Below, piece after piece: positions 18,141 through 26,832 of a stretch of DNA of 43,270 bases. This DNA comes from Corallococcus sp. CA053C (GTDB lineage: Bacteria; Myxococcota; Myxococcia; Myxococcales; Myxococcaceae). The translations under genes and the position numbers were made by a program. The notes under the pieces were generated by a model. That model ran no database searches and was not told the DNA's origin. It saw only the letters and a list, made by a program, of their open reading frames with translations. The DNA lies in contig NZ_RAWA01000032.1 in assembly GCF_003611675.1 (NCBI RefSeq), forward strand, positions 1-43,270, written 5' to 3'. Position 1 is the first letter of the stretch; the number at the start of each line of letters is the position of its first letter.

Positions 18141-19601
18141 ATGAGAATCCTGATCGATACGAATGTCCTGATCCCGCTGGAACCCACGTCGCCCGAGCAG
18201 ATCGAAGAGCTGACGAAGCCCGCCGCGACCCTGTTGAGAGCCATTGAAGACGCTCGCTATCAGCTCTTCATCCATCCGGCCATGAAGGTGGATGTCGAGC
18301 GAGACCGAGATGAAGGGCGCCGCCAGCTTCGGGAGCTGCTGCTCGGAAAATATCTTCTGCTTCCCGCTCCGCCGCCTGTGCCGGCCAGTTGGACCGAGAT
18401 CCTGGGGAGCCCGGAAGTCCACTCCAATGATTGGGTGGATCACCAGCTGCTGGCGGCCGTGCGGTCCAATGCGGTGGGCGTCTTGGTGACCGAAGACCTC
18501 CGCATCCACCGGAAGGCGAAGCGCGTGGGCCTGAACGAGCGCGTTGCCACGGTGGAAGAAGCCCTGGGGATGCTGCAGGGCTTGCGCGACACGTTCGCTC
18601 AGCCGCCGCCGGCGGTTGAATTCACGTTCGCTCATGATGTTGATGTGGAGGACCCCTTCTTCGACAGCCTTCGGGGTGACTACCCTCCGTTCGACTCATG
18701 GCTCCGCAAGTGTCAGGAGGAGCACCGCCGATGCTGGGTGGTGCGGGGGCATGGGCATCACCTGGCGGCGCTCTGCCTCATCAAGGATGAGGAGGGCGTC
18801 CTGGGATTCAAGGGTCGAACCCTGAAGCTCTGCACCTTCAAGGTCGCGCCCGCGCATCAGGGACGCCGCCTGGGCGAACTCCTGCTCAAGAGCGTCTTCG
18901 AGCATGCCTCGAAGAACGGGCACGCGTTTGTCTACGTGACGGCCTACGAGCGGCAGGGCGCCCTGATGGCCGTGTTCGAGGACTTTGGCTTCCGGGTGGA
19001 AGGGCGCACGGAGACCGGTGAACTCATCCTCGTGAAGCAACTGAGGGCCGTGGAGACGTCCGAGCAGGTCGCACCACTTGAGTTCCACGTGCGTCATGGT
19101 CCTCCCGCGATGAGGTTTGAAGCCCCTGCCTTCATCATCCCCATCGAGCCGCGGTTCCACCATCTGCTCTTCCCGGATGCGGACTCGCAGCTGTCGCTCG
19201 AGCCTGGAGCCCACCCCTTCGGTAACGGGCTGCGCAAGGTGTACCTGTGCCGGGCGCTGACCCGGCAGATCGGGCCAGGAGCCCCGCTGCTCTTCTATTT
19301 GAGTCACTCCCGAAAGGCCGTGACGGTCATCGGCGTCGCGGAGCAGACGCTGGTGTCCGCCGATGCCCGCGAGATTGCCGCCACGGTGGGGAAGCGGACG
19401 GTCTTCTCCCTTCGCGACATCGAAGCGCTGTGCTCGAATGGCGAAGTGCTCGCCATCCACTTCCGACAAGCCGTCATCCTGAAGGAGCCAATTCTTCTGG
19501 GTGACCTCTGTCGCAACGGAGTGCTCAACGGCCCTCCGCAGTCCATCACCACGGTCCAGCAGGGAGGTCGTGAATGGCTCCGCCGTCGCCTCGGGCTGTA
19601 G
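18141..19601 (+). CDS. PIN nuclease-GNAT acetyltransferase-PUA-like fusion protein
   Basis: A 486-aa three-part protein. Residues 1-150 are a PIN ribonuclease domain with acidic residues in the expected places: Asp6 in MRILIDTNVL, Asp97/Asp100 in NDWVDHQLL and Glu118/Asp119 in VTEDLRIHRKAKR. Residues about 165-310 are a GNAT acetyltransferase domain with the acetyl-CoA loop VAPAHQGRRLGELLL (235-249) and a C-terminal EDFGFRVEGRTETGELILVK. Residues about 325-486 look like a PUA/ASCH/EVE-type domain (FIIPIEPRFHHLLFPDADSQ, LLFYLSHSRKAVTVIGVAE). The start at 18141 has GAGGGGGGA six bases upstream; ATG at 18117 is in frame but lacks such a site. The 3' end overlaps the ASCH gene by 28 bases. RNA cleavage and acetylation of RNA or protein are inferred from domains. 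Codon use, including AGA, is unlike the flanking genes. Confidence 0.9.
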   Translation: MRILIDTNVLIPLEPTSPEQIEELTKPAATLLRAIEDARYQLFIHPAMKVDVERDRDEGRRQLRELLLGKYLLLPAPPPVPASWTEILGSPEVHSNDWVDHQLLAAVRSNAVGVLVTEDLRIHRKAKRVGLNERVATVEEALGMLQGLRDTFAQPPPAVEFTFAHDVDVEDPFFDSLRGDYPPFDSWLRKCQEEHRRCWVVRGHGHHLAALCLIKDEEGVLGFKGRTLKLCTFKVAPAHQGRRLGELLLKSVFEHASKNGHAFVYVTAYERQGALMAVFEDFGFRVEGRTETGELILVKQLRAVETSEQVAPLEFHVRHGPPAMRFEAPAFIIPIEPRFHHLLFPDADSQLSLEPGAHPFGNGLRKVYLCRALTRQIGPGAPLLFYLSHSRKAVTVIGVAEQTLVSADAREIAATVGKRTVFSLRDIEALCSNGEVLAIHFRQAVILKEPILLGDLCRNGVLNGPPQSITTVQQGGREWLRRRLGL

Positions 19602-20011
19602 TCCTGCTGCCGATCCAACCTCGCTATGCGACGCCCATCCTGGATGGCCTCAAGCGGGTCGAGTTCCGGAAGCGTGCCTTCCGCCGGGAGGTGTCACACG
19701 TCGTCGTCTACTCCTCGAGCCCGGTGAAGCAGGTCGTCGGGTTCTTCGAGATCCTTGGCATTGATGAGGCTCCTCCCTCGCAGCTCTGGCGTCGCTATTC
19801 GCGCGTGGGCGCCATCTTGAAGGAGGACTACGACCGATACTTCTCGCGCTGCGAGGGGGGCGTCGCGATCCGCGTCGGGAAGGTCCACGTGTTCCAGAAG
19901 CCCTTCCCCCTGGGAGACATCTCGCCCGAGCTGCGCGCGCCCCAGAGCTACGCCTATCTGAGCGAGCACGCCTTCACGAAGATTCGGGGTCGGAGGGCGC
20001 TCGTCACTTGA
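19574..20011 (+). CDS. ASCH-domain (PUA-like) protein
   Basis: A 145-aa protein that is a single ASCH domain: VVLLPIQPRYATPILDGLKR, then VEFRKRAF gives the family hallmark I..G.K.VE.R (Gly25, Lys27, Glu30, Arg32), followed by VVVYSSSPVKQVVGFFEI and a C-terminal helix-strand segment. ASCH domains bind RNA or modified bases; E. coli YqfB is an N4-acetylcytidine amidohydrolase (established knowledge). Here the fourth position of the Lys-x-x-Thr seen in YqfB is Glu, so that exact activity is doubtful and a reader or antitoxin role is equally possible. The gene starts inside the 3' end of the PIN-GNAT gene (28-base overlap), indicating coupled expression. An in-frame ATG is its only good start. 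Confidence 0.88.
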   Translation: MAPPSPRAVVLLPIQPRYATPILDGLKRVEFRKRAFRREVSHVVVYSSSPVKQVVGFFEILGIDEAPPSQLWRRYSRVGAILKEDYDRYFSRCEGGVAIRVGKVHVFQKPFPLGDISPELRAPQSYAYLSEHAFTKIRGRRALVT

Positions 20012-20031
20012 GGCCGGTTGCGTGGCGCGGA

Positions 20032-20061
20032 CGTCCCACCGGCCGTCGTGCCAGTGGGACG
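20032..20061. terminator. Possible bidirectional terminator hairpin
   Basis: An 8-bp stem (CGTCCCAC at 20032-20039 and GTGGGACG at 20054-20061) with a 14-base loop sits between the convergent ASCH and aldo/keto reductase genes. There is no T-run on either side, so termination is only plausible from position and stem quality. Confidence 0.35.
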
Positions 20062-20084
20062 CTTCGCTCGACGCAGGAGCGGCT

Positions 20085-20963
20085 TCAGCGCCCCGACGCC
20101 TGCGCGTCCACGGCGGCCAGCTCTTCCTTGCCCAGCTTCACCTCCGCGCCCGCGAGGTTCTCCTCCAGGTGCTTCACGGAGGACGTGCCCGGGATGGGCA
20201 GCATCACCGGCGAGCGCGCCAGCAGCCACGACAGGGCGATCTGCGAGGGCGTGGCGTTGTGCTTCTTCGCCACCGAGTCCAGCGTGCCGCCCGGCTTCGC
20301 CAGCCCGCCCGTCGCCAGCGGGAACCACGGGATGAAGCCCAGGTTCTCCTTCTCGCAGTAGTCCAACACCTTCTCGTGCACGCGGTCGGTCAGGTTGTAG
20401 CGGTTCTGCACCGACACCACGTCCACCACCTTGCGCGCCCGCTCGATCTCCGCCACCGACACTTCCGACAGGCCGATGTGGCGGATCTTCCCTTCCTTCT
20501 GCAGCGCCTTCAGCTCGCCCAGCGACTCCTCCACCGGCACCTTCGGGTCGATGCGGTGCAACTGGTACAGGTCGATGCGCTCCAGCTTCAGCCGGCGCAG
20601 CGACATCTCCAGCTGCTGGCGCAGGTACTTGGGCGCGCCCACCGGGTGCCACTCGCCGGGGCCCGTGCGCACCAGGCCCGCCTTCGTCGCCACCACCACG
20701 CCCTTCGCGTACGGGTGCAGGGCCTCCGCGATGATCTCCTCGCTGTAGTACGGCCCGTAGGAGTCCGCCGTGTCGATGAAGTCCACGCCCAACTCCAGCG
20801 CGCGACGCAGCACGCGCACCGCCTCCGCCCGGTCCTTGGGCGGGCCCCAGATGCCGGGGCCGGTCAGCTGCATGGCGCCATAGCCCAGCCGGTGGACGGG
20901 CAGGTCGCCGCCCAGCTTGAAGGTGCCGCTCTTCTCCACGGGACGCGTTGAAGTGCCGCTCAT
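20085..20963 (-). CDS. Aldo/keto reductase
   Basis: A 292-aa NADPH-dependent oxidoreductase with the complete AKR tetrad: Asp64 and Tyr69 in FIDTADSYG, Lys94 in VATKAGL and His136 in LYQLHRID. The C-terminal cofactor loop is present as PIPGTSSVKHLEENL. The sequence resembles the YdbC/AKR13-like bacterial group (RLGYGAMQLTGPGIWG). It would reduce aldehydes or ketones to alcohols in the cytoplasm; the physiological substrate is unknown. An AGGAAGA ribosome site stands 6 bases before the ATG at 20963. The gene follows the SDR gene in the same orientation on the far side of a 51-base gap, and with it may form a small redox operon. Confidence 0.95.
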   Translation of the reverse strand: MSGTSTRPVEKSGTFKLGGDLPVHRLGYGAMQLTGPGIWGPPKDRAEAVRVLRRALELGVDFIDTADSYGPYYSEEIIAEALHPYAKGVVVATKAGLVRTGPGEWHPVGAPKYLRQQLEMSLRRLKLERIDLYQLHRIDPKVPVEESLGELKALQKEGKIRHIGLSEVSVAEIERARKVVDVVSVQNRYNLTDRVHEKVLDYCEKENLGFIPWFPLATGGLAKPGGTLDSVAKKHNATPSQIALSWLLARSPVMLPIPGTSSVKHLEENLAGAEVKLGKEELAAVDAQASGR

Positions 20964-21014
20964 GGGTCTTCCTCCTGGAAGTGCTTCAAGAGTCGTGTGT
21001 GTGAAGGGGAAACG

Positions 21015-21794
21015 TCAGGGCGTGCGGTAGCGGCCGGCGAGCTTCACGCTGCTGCCGCGCAGCATCCCCAGCTCCGCCTGCTCCAGGGCCACGAGCGCCT
21101 CTGCGGCCTCCAGCCCGGGGACGCAGACCGTCTCGCCGCGCTCCAGCGCCACCAGCGAGGCGGTGACGACATCCTCCGGAGACATCGCGCCGGCATAGCC
21201 GCCGTTGAACTCGGTGGCCGTCATTCCCGGACAGACGACCTGCGCGCGCACTGGTGTGCCCTTCAGCTCGCCCGCGAGCGCACGGGTGAAGTGCACGAGG
21301 AACGCCTTCGCGCCCGCGTACGTGGCCCGGTGGGGCAGGGGCACTGGAGGCAGCGAGCCGGAGAAGGCGAGCAGGGACGCGACGTTGATCACCGCGCCCC
21401 GGCCCCGCTCAATCATGCCCGGCAGCGCCGCCCGCGTGGCCAGCATGGGCGCCAGGATGTGCAGGTGCGCCAGCCCCTCCAGCGCCGACGGCTCCACCTG
21501 CGCGAAGGGCCCATAGCCCCCGATGCCCGCGTTGTTGATGACCAGGGAGATGTCCCCGCCCGCCGCGCGCGCGGCCACCCGGTGGATGTCCCCGTCCGCC
21601 GTGAGGTCCGCCCGCAGCACCTCCGCGCGGATGCCGTGCGCCGCCTTCAGCTCCGCCGCCTGCGCCACGAGCCGCTCCTCGCGCCGCGCGACGAGGACCA
21701 GGTCATACCCGAGCGCCGCCAGCCGCTGCGCGTACACCGCGCCGATTCCCGCGGACGTGCCCGTCACCAGTGCTGTTCCTCGACTGCCTGCCAT
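21015..21794 (-). CDS. Short-chain dehydrogenase/reductase
   Basis: A 259-aa classical SDR: Rossmann motif TGTSAGIG (11-18), NNAG at 87-90, and the catalytic Ser140, Tyr159 and Lys163 (YAGAK). A frame opening upstream to 21941 is rejected because the ATG at 21794 has GGGAG nearby and begins the fold exactly. The protein resembles the DltE/YqjQ-type SDRs that act on ketones or fatty acyl-like substrates, but the substrate cannot be assigned. The ABC exporter genes lie upstream in the same orientation, 159 bases away, and the aldo/keto reductase downstream. Confidence 0.94.
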   Translation of the reverse strand: MAGSRGTALVTGTSAGIGAVYAQRLAALGYDLVLVARREERLVAQAAELKAAHGIRAEVLRADLTADGDIHRVAARAAGGDISLVINNAGIGGYGPFAQVEPSALEGLAHLHILAPMLATRAALPGMIERGRGAVINVASLLAFSGSLPPVPLPHRATYAGAKAFLVHFTRALAGELKGTPVRAQVVCPGMTATEFNGGYAGAMSPEDVVTASLVALERGETVCVPGLEAAEALVALEQAELGMLRGSSVKLAGRYRTP

Positions 21795-21953
21795 GTCTGC
21801 TCCCTGCCAGAGGGGAAAAGGGGCGCCGTGTCGCGATGAATGCTGGAGATGGCGACCCCGACCGCGAAGCGCTCGGGTCCTCACGAAGCCGCGAGGACGC
21901 ACCCCTGCCCGCCTGGTAACGGGGGGCCACCGCCCGCGCAACCCGGTCGTGCT

Positions 21954-23765
21954 TCAGCCGAGCGCCTGGGCCTTTTCGGGAACGTCGTGGAACTGCTGCT
22001 GGTAGAGGTCCGCGTAGACGCCCCCCTGCGCGAGCAGCTCCTCGTGCGTGCCGCGCTCCACCACGGCGCCCTGCTCCAGCACCAGGATGAGGTCCGCGTG
22101 GCGGATGGTGTTGAGCCGGTGCGCGATGACGATGCTCGTCCTGCCCGACAGCAGCCGGCCGAGCGCCATCTGGATGAGCGCCTCCGTGCGCGTGTCGATG
22201 TTCGCCGTCGCCTCGTCGAGGATGAGCACCCGGGGCTCCGCGATGACCGCGCGCGCGAACGCGAGCAGCTGCCGCTGGCCCTGGCTGAGCGTGGCGCCGC
22301 CTTCCCCCATCACGGTGTCGTAACCCTGCGGCAGCGCGCGGATGAAGTCGTGCGCGTGCACCGCCTTCGCCGCCGCCTCCACGTCCTCGCGGGTGGCGCC
22401 CGGCTTCCCGTAGGCGATGTTGTCCGCCACCTTGCCGCTGAAGAGGAACGGCTCCTGGAGCACCATCGCCATCTGGCGGCGCAGGCTGGAGCGCGTCACC
22501 TGCCGCACGTCCTCCCCGTCGATGCGCACCGTGCCCGCCGTCACGTCGTAGAAGCGCGGCACGAGGCTGGCCACGGTCGTCTTGCCCGCGCCGGTGCGGC
22601 CCACCAGCGCCAGCGTCTGGCCGGGCTCCAAGCGGAAGGACACGTCGCGCAGCACGGGACGCGCGGGGTCGTAGCCGAAGGACACCCCCTCGAACACCAC
22701 CTGGCCCTTGAGCGGCCCCAGCTCCACCGCGCCGGGCACGTCCGGCGGCTCCGGCGCTTCATCGAGGATGGCGTAGATGCGCTCCGCTCCCGCGAGTGCC
22801 GCCTGCATCAGCGTGGCCACGGACGCGGCCAACTGCACCGGCCGGAAGAACTGCGCCACGTAGATGAGGAACGCGGCCACGCCTCCCACGGTGAGCTCGC
22901 CCGCGAGCACCAGGATGCCGCCGTAGCCAATCACGAGCGCGATGGACAGCGTGGACAGCAGGTCGATGGCCGGCGAGAACGCGGAGGTGATGCCCACCGC
23001 CGACACGTTCGCGTCGCGGTTGGCGGCGTTGCGGTCGCGGAAGCGCTCGATGTTCTTCTCCGTGCGGTTGAACGCCTGCGCCTGCCGCACGCCCCCAATC
23101 TCCTCCTGGAGGTTGGCCGTCACGTCGCCCACCGTCTGGCGCGTCTTGCGGTAGGCATTGCGCGCCCGCGCCGCGAAGAACCAGGTGGTGAACAGGATGG
23201 CCGGGATGATGGAGAAGCACGCCAGCGCCAGCCGCACGTTGAACGCCAGCATCGCGACGAGCACGCCCACGAGCCCCAGCAGCGACCCCAACAGCTGCGT
23301 CAGCCCCTGCGCGAAGAGCTGGTTGAGCGTGTCCACGTCGCTGGACAGGCGGCTCATCAGGTCGCCCAGGGGCCGGCGGTCGAACCACGCGAGCGGCAGG
23401 TGCTGGAGCCGCTCGAAGAGGCGCTTGCGCAGGTCCGCCAGCACGTGCTGCCCGGCGTGGCCCACCCGCCGCGTCTGCGCCCGCTGCGCCACCGCGCCCA
23501 CCGCATAGACGACGAACAGCACCGCCAGCGTCTTCGTGAGCCCGCGCCCGTCCCCCGAGCCGATGTCGTGGTCGATGGCCCGGCTCACCAGGTACGGCCC
23601 CGCCGCCTGGCACAGCGCGCCTACCAGGATGAACCCCAGCGCCACCCCCAACATGCGCGCATGCGGGCGCAGCTCGCCCACCAGCCGCCGCAGCACCTTG
23701 CCGCGCCGCACCGCCCGCCCGGCCTCCAGCGCCGCTAGCGACTCGATGTCTCCTGGCCGCCTCAT
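21954..23765 (-). CDS. ABC exporter, ATP-binding/permease subunit with canonical catalytic residues
   Basis: A 603-aa half-transporter: six membrane helices in residues about 35-330 (starting LGVALGFILVGALCQAAGPY), then a nucleotide-binding domain with Walker A GRTGAGKTT (about 388), signature LSQGQRQLL (about 491), Walker B VLILDEAT (about 514) and switch histidine in VIAHRLNT. The catalytic Glu and His are intact, but the signature has Gln for the first Gly (LSQGQ). It starts four bases inside the previous ABC gene (ATGA), so the two subunits are co-translated and surely form a heterodimer. These exporters move lipids, drugs or natural products; the substrate is unknown. The protein begins MRRPGDIESLAALEAGRAVR, typical of the TM288/LmrD-like partner. 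Confidence 0.96.
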   Translation of the reverse strand: MRRPGDIESLAALEAGRAVRRGKVLRRLVGELRPHARMLGVALGFILVGALCQAAGPYLVSRAIDHDIGSGDGRGLTKTLAVLFVVYAVGAVAQRAQTRRVGHAGQHVLADLRKRLFERLQHLPLAWFDRRPLGDLMSRLSSDVDTLNQLFAQGLTQLLGSLLGLVGVLVAMLAFNVRLALACFSIIPAILFTTWFFAARARNAYRKTRQTVGDVTANLQEEIGGVRQAQAFNRTEKNIERFRDRNAANRDANVSAVGITSAFSPAIDLLSTLSIALVIGYGGILVLAGELTVGGVAAFLIYVAQFFRPVQLAASVATLMQAALAGAERIYAILDEAPEPPDVPGAVELGPLKGQVVFEGVSFGYDPARPVLRDVSFRLEPGQTLALVGRTGAGKTTVASLVPRFYDVTAGTVRIDGEDVRQVTRSSLRRQMAMVLQEPFLFSGKVADNIAYGKPGATREDVEAAAKAVHAHDFIRALPQGYDTVMGEGGATLSQGQRQLLAFARAVIAEPRVLILDEATANIDTRTEALIQMALGRLLSGRTSIVIAHRLNTIRHADLILVLEQGAVVERGTHEELLAQGGVYADLYQQQFHDVPEKAQALG

Positions 23766-25558
23766 GCTGCTCCCTCCTGGTGCGCGGGTTGGAGCTGCGA
23801 CCCGAGGATGTCGTTGTACAGCTCGCTCGTGGCCTGCAGCTCTTCGTGCCGGCCCTGCGCGGCGATGCGCCCCTCGTCCAGCACGAGGATGAGGTCCGCG
23901 TCGCGCACGGTGCTGATCCGCTGGGCGATGACGAGCGCCGTCCTGCGCTTGTCCCGCATCAGCGTGTCCAGCGCGCCCTGGATGGCCGTCTCCGTCCGCG
24001 CGTCCACCGCCGACGTGCTGTCGTCCAGGATGAGCAGGCGCGGATCGGTGAGCAGCGCCCGAGCGATGGCCAGCCGCTGCCGCTGTCCGCCCGACAGCCC
24101 CACGCCGCGCTCACCCACCACCGTGTCGTAGCCCTGCGGCAGCTCGCGGATGAACTCCGCCGCCTGCGCCGCCTCCGCCGCCGCCTCCACCTGCGCCTGG
24201 GTCGCGTCCGGGTGGCCGTAGGCGATGTTGTCGCGCACCGTGCCGGAGAACAGCAGCGCGTCCTGCAACACGACGCCCATCTGCGAGCGCAGGCTGGCGA
24301 GCGTCACGTCCCGCACGTCGTGTCCGTCCACCAGCACCGCGCCCCCGGTGACGTCGTAGAAGCGCGGCAGCAGGTTGATGAGCGTGCTCTTGCCGGAGCC
24401 CGTGGTGCCCAGCACCGCCACCAACTGCCCGGGCTCCAGCGTCACGCTCACGCCGCGCAGAATCTCCCGCTCGCCGCCCGCGTAGCGGAAGCGCACGTCG
24501 CGCAATTCGATGCGGCCCTGCAAGGGCGGCAGCGGCACGGCGCCCGGGCGGTCCGTCACCTCCACCGCGGTGTCGAGCAATTCAAAGACGCGCAGCGCGG
24601 ACGCGCTCGCCCGCGACAGGCTGGCCGCGAGGAAGCCCAGCGTCATCAGCGGCATCAACAGGAAGGCCAGGTAGCTGTTGAAGGCCACCAGCTCCCCCAG
24701 CGAGAGCTGCTGGTGGAAGATGCGCCAGCCGCCCACGCCCACCACCATCAACGTGCCCAGGTTGGCGAAGAAGCTGACGAAGGGGAAGTTGTTGGACAGC
24801 GCGTCCACCAGCCGCAGGTTCTGCGAGTGGAGCTGGTCGTTCGTCCGGCCGTAGCGCTCCACCTCCCGCGCCTCGCCGGAGAAGGAGCGCACCACGCGCA
24901 GCCCGCGCAGGTCCTCCTGGAGCGTGGTGTTGAGCGTGCCCAGCAGTGCCTGGAGCTGGCCGAACAGGGGCCGCATCTTCGTCACGAACGAGCGCAGCAC
25001 GAAGAGGATGGGGAACACGGACGCGAGCGCCGCCAGGGCCAGCACCGGATCCAACCACAGCAGCAGGCCCGTGCAGCCCACGAGCATCGCCGCCGCCGCC
25101 GCGAACTGCACCACGCCGCTGCCCACGAAGGTGCGCACCGCCTCCACGTCGCTGGTGAGCCGCGTGAGCAATTGCCCCGTCTGAGCCTGGTCGTAGTAGC
25201 TGAAGGAGAGCCGCTGGATGCGCGCGAAGAGCGCGTCGCGCAAATCGAACGCCACGCCCTGCGACGCGCGCTCGGCCAGGTAGCCCTGGAGGAAGTTGAA
25301 CAACCCCCGCCCCAGCGCGATGGCGACGAGGCCCCCCACCGCCAGCAGCACCGGGCGGCGCTCCCCGCGCGCGAGCCCCTGGTCGATGGCGATGCGGATC
25401 ATCTGCGGCGCGCCCAGGTTCGCCACCGATACCAGCAGCAGCGACAGCAGGGCGCCCCCTGCTTCCAGGCGGTAGCGGCGCAGGTAGCGCAGGGCCCGCA
25501 GGACGGCGGCCAAGCCTCCCGCGGGACGGCCCGATGACGGCGGCGCTGACGTGCTCAC
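23762..25558 (-). CDS. ABC exporter, ATP-binding/permease subunit with degenerate ATP site
   Basis: A 598-aa half-transporter with a six-helix membrane domain (residues about 20-310) and a nucleotide-binding domain: Walker A GTTGSGKST (about 386), signature LSGGQRQRL, Walker B LLILDDST (about 509) and switch segment VIAQRIST (about 545). The catalytic Glu after Walker B is Asp and the switch His is Gln. With the partner's altered LSQGQ signature this makes one ATP site non-catalytic, as in TM287/288-type heterodimeric exporters. The gene is first in a two-gene unit and overlaps the second by four bases. It is divergent from an aldo/keto reductase across 183 bases. Confidence 0.96.
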   Translation of the reverse strand: MSTSAPPSSGRPAGGLAAVLRALRYLRRYRLEAGGALLSLLLVSVANLGAPQMIRIAIDQGLARGERRPVLLAVGGLVAIALGRGLFNFLQGYLAERASQGVAFDLRDALFARIQRLSFSYYDQAQTGQLLTRLTSDVEAVRTFVGSGVVQFAAAAAMLVGCTGLLLWLDPVLALAALASVFPILFVLRSFVTKMRPLFGQLQALLGTLNTTLQEDLRGLRVVRSFSGEAREVERYGRTNDQLHSQNLRLVDALSNNFPFVSFFANLGTLMVVGVGGWRIFHQQLSLGELVAFNSYLAFLLMPLMTLGFLAASLSRASASALRVFELLDTAVEVTDRPGAVPLPPLQGRIELRDVRFRYAGGEREILRGVSVTLEPGQLVAVLGTTGSGKSTLINLLPRFYDVTGGAVLVDGHDVRDVTLASLRSQMGVVLQDALLFSGTVRDNIAYGHPDATQAQVEAAAEAAQAAEFIRELPQGYDTVVGERGVGLSGGQRQRLAIARALLTDPRLLILDDSTSAVDARTETAIQGALDTLMRDKRRTALVIAQRISTVRDADLILVLDEGRIAAQGRHEELQATSELYNDILGSQLQPAHQEGAA

Positions 25559-25741
25559 GTGGTGGACCCCTGCCTCCCCGCCCGAAGCTTGGGGGGCCTG
25601 GAGGCGGGCGCATATTGGGCGCGCGCTCCGGCCGCATCAAGCACGACGCGCAGTCGACGCTGGGCGCAATCCCGGTTGCGCGTCGCGCCACCCCTCGTTA
25701 CGTGGGCCGCCTGTTTCCGCGTCCGTCACGAGGTGAATGTC

Positions 25742-26776
<1,035 letters not shown>

Positions 26777-26788
26777 CGCCCGGAGCAG

Positions 26789-26818
26789 CCGCGCTCGCCC
26801 TGGTTACGGCGAGCGCGG
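26789..26818. terminator. Bidirectional hairpin between convergent genes
   Basis: A perfect 11-bp stem (CCGCGCTCGCC at 26789-26799 and GGCGAGCGCGG at 26808-26818) with an 8-base loop sits in the 56-base gap between two convergent stop codons. There is no T-run, which is common in very GC-rich genomes. Its symmetry would serve transcripts from both sides. Confidence 0.65.
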
Positions 26819-26832
26819 TGCTCGTGGTGTGA

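Noticed and set aside
21840-25537. Long plus-strand open frames opposite both ABC genes
   Set aside because: Arg/His/Gln-rich shadows of the real minus-strand ABC genes, which have complete motifs.
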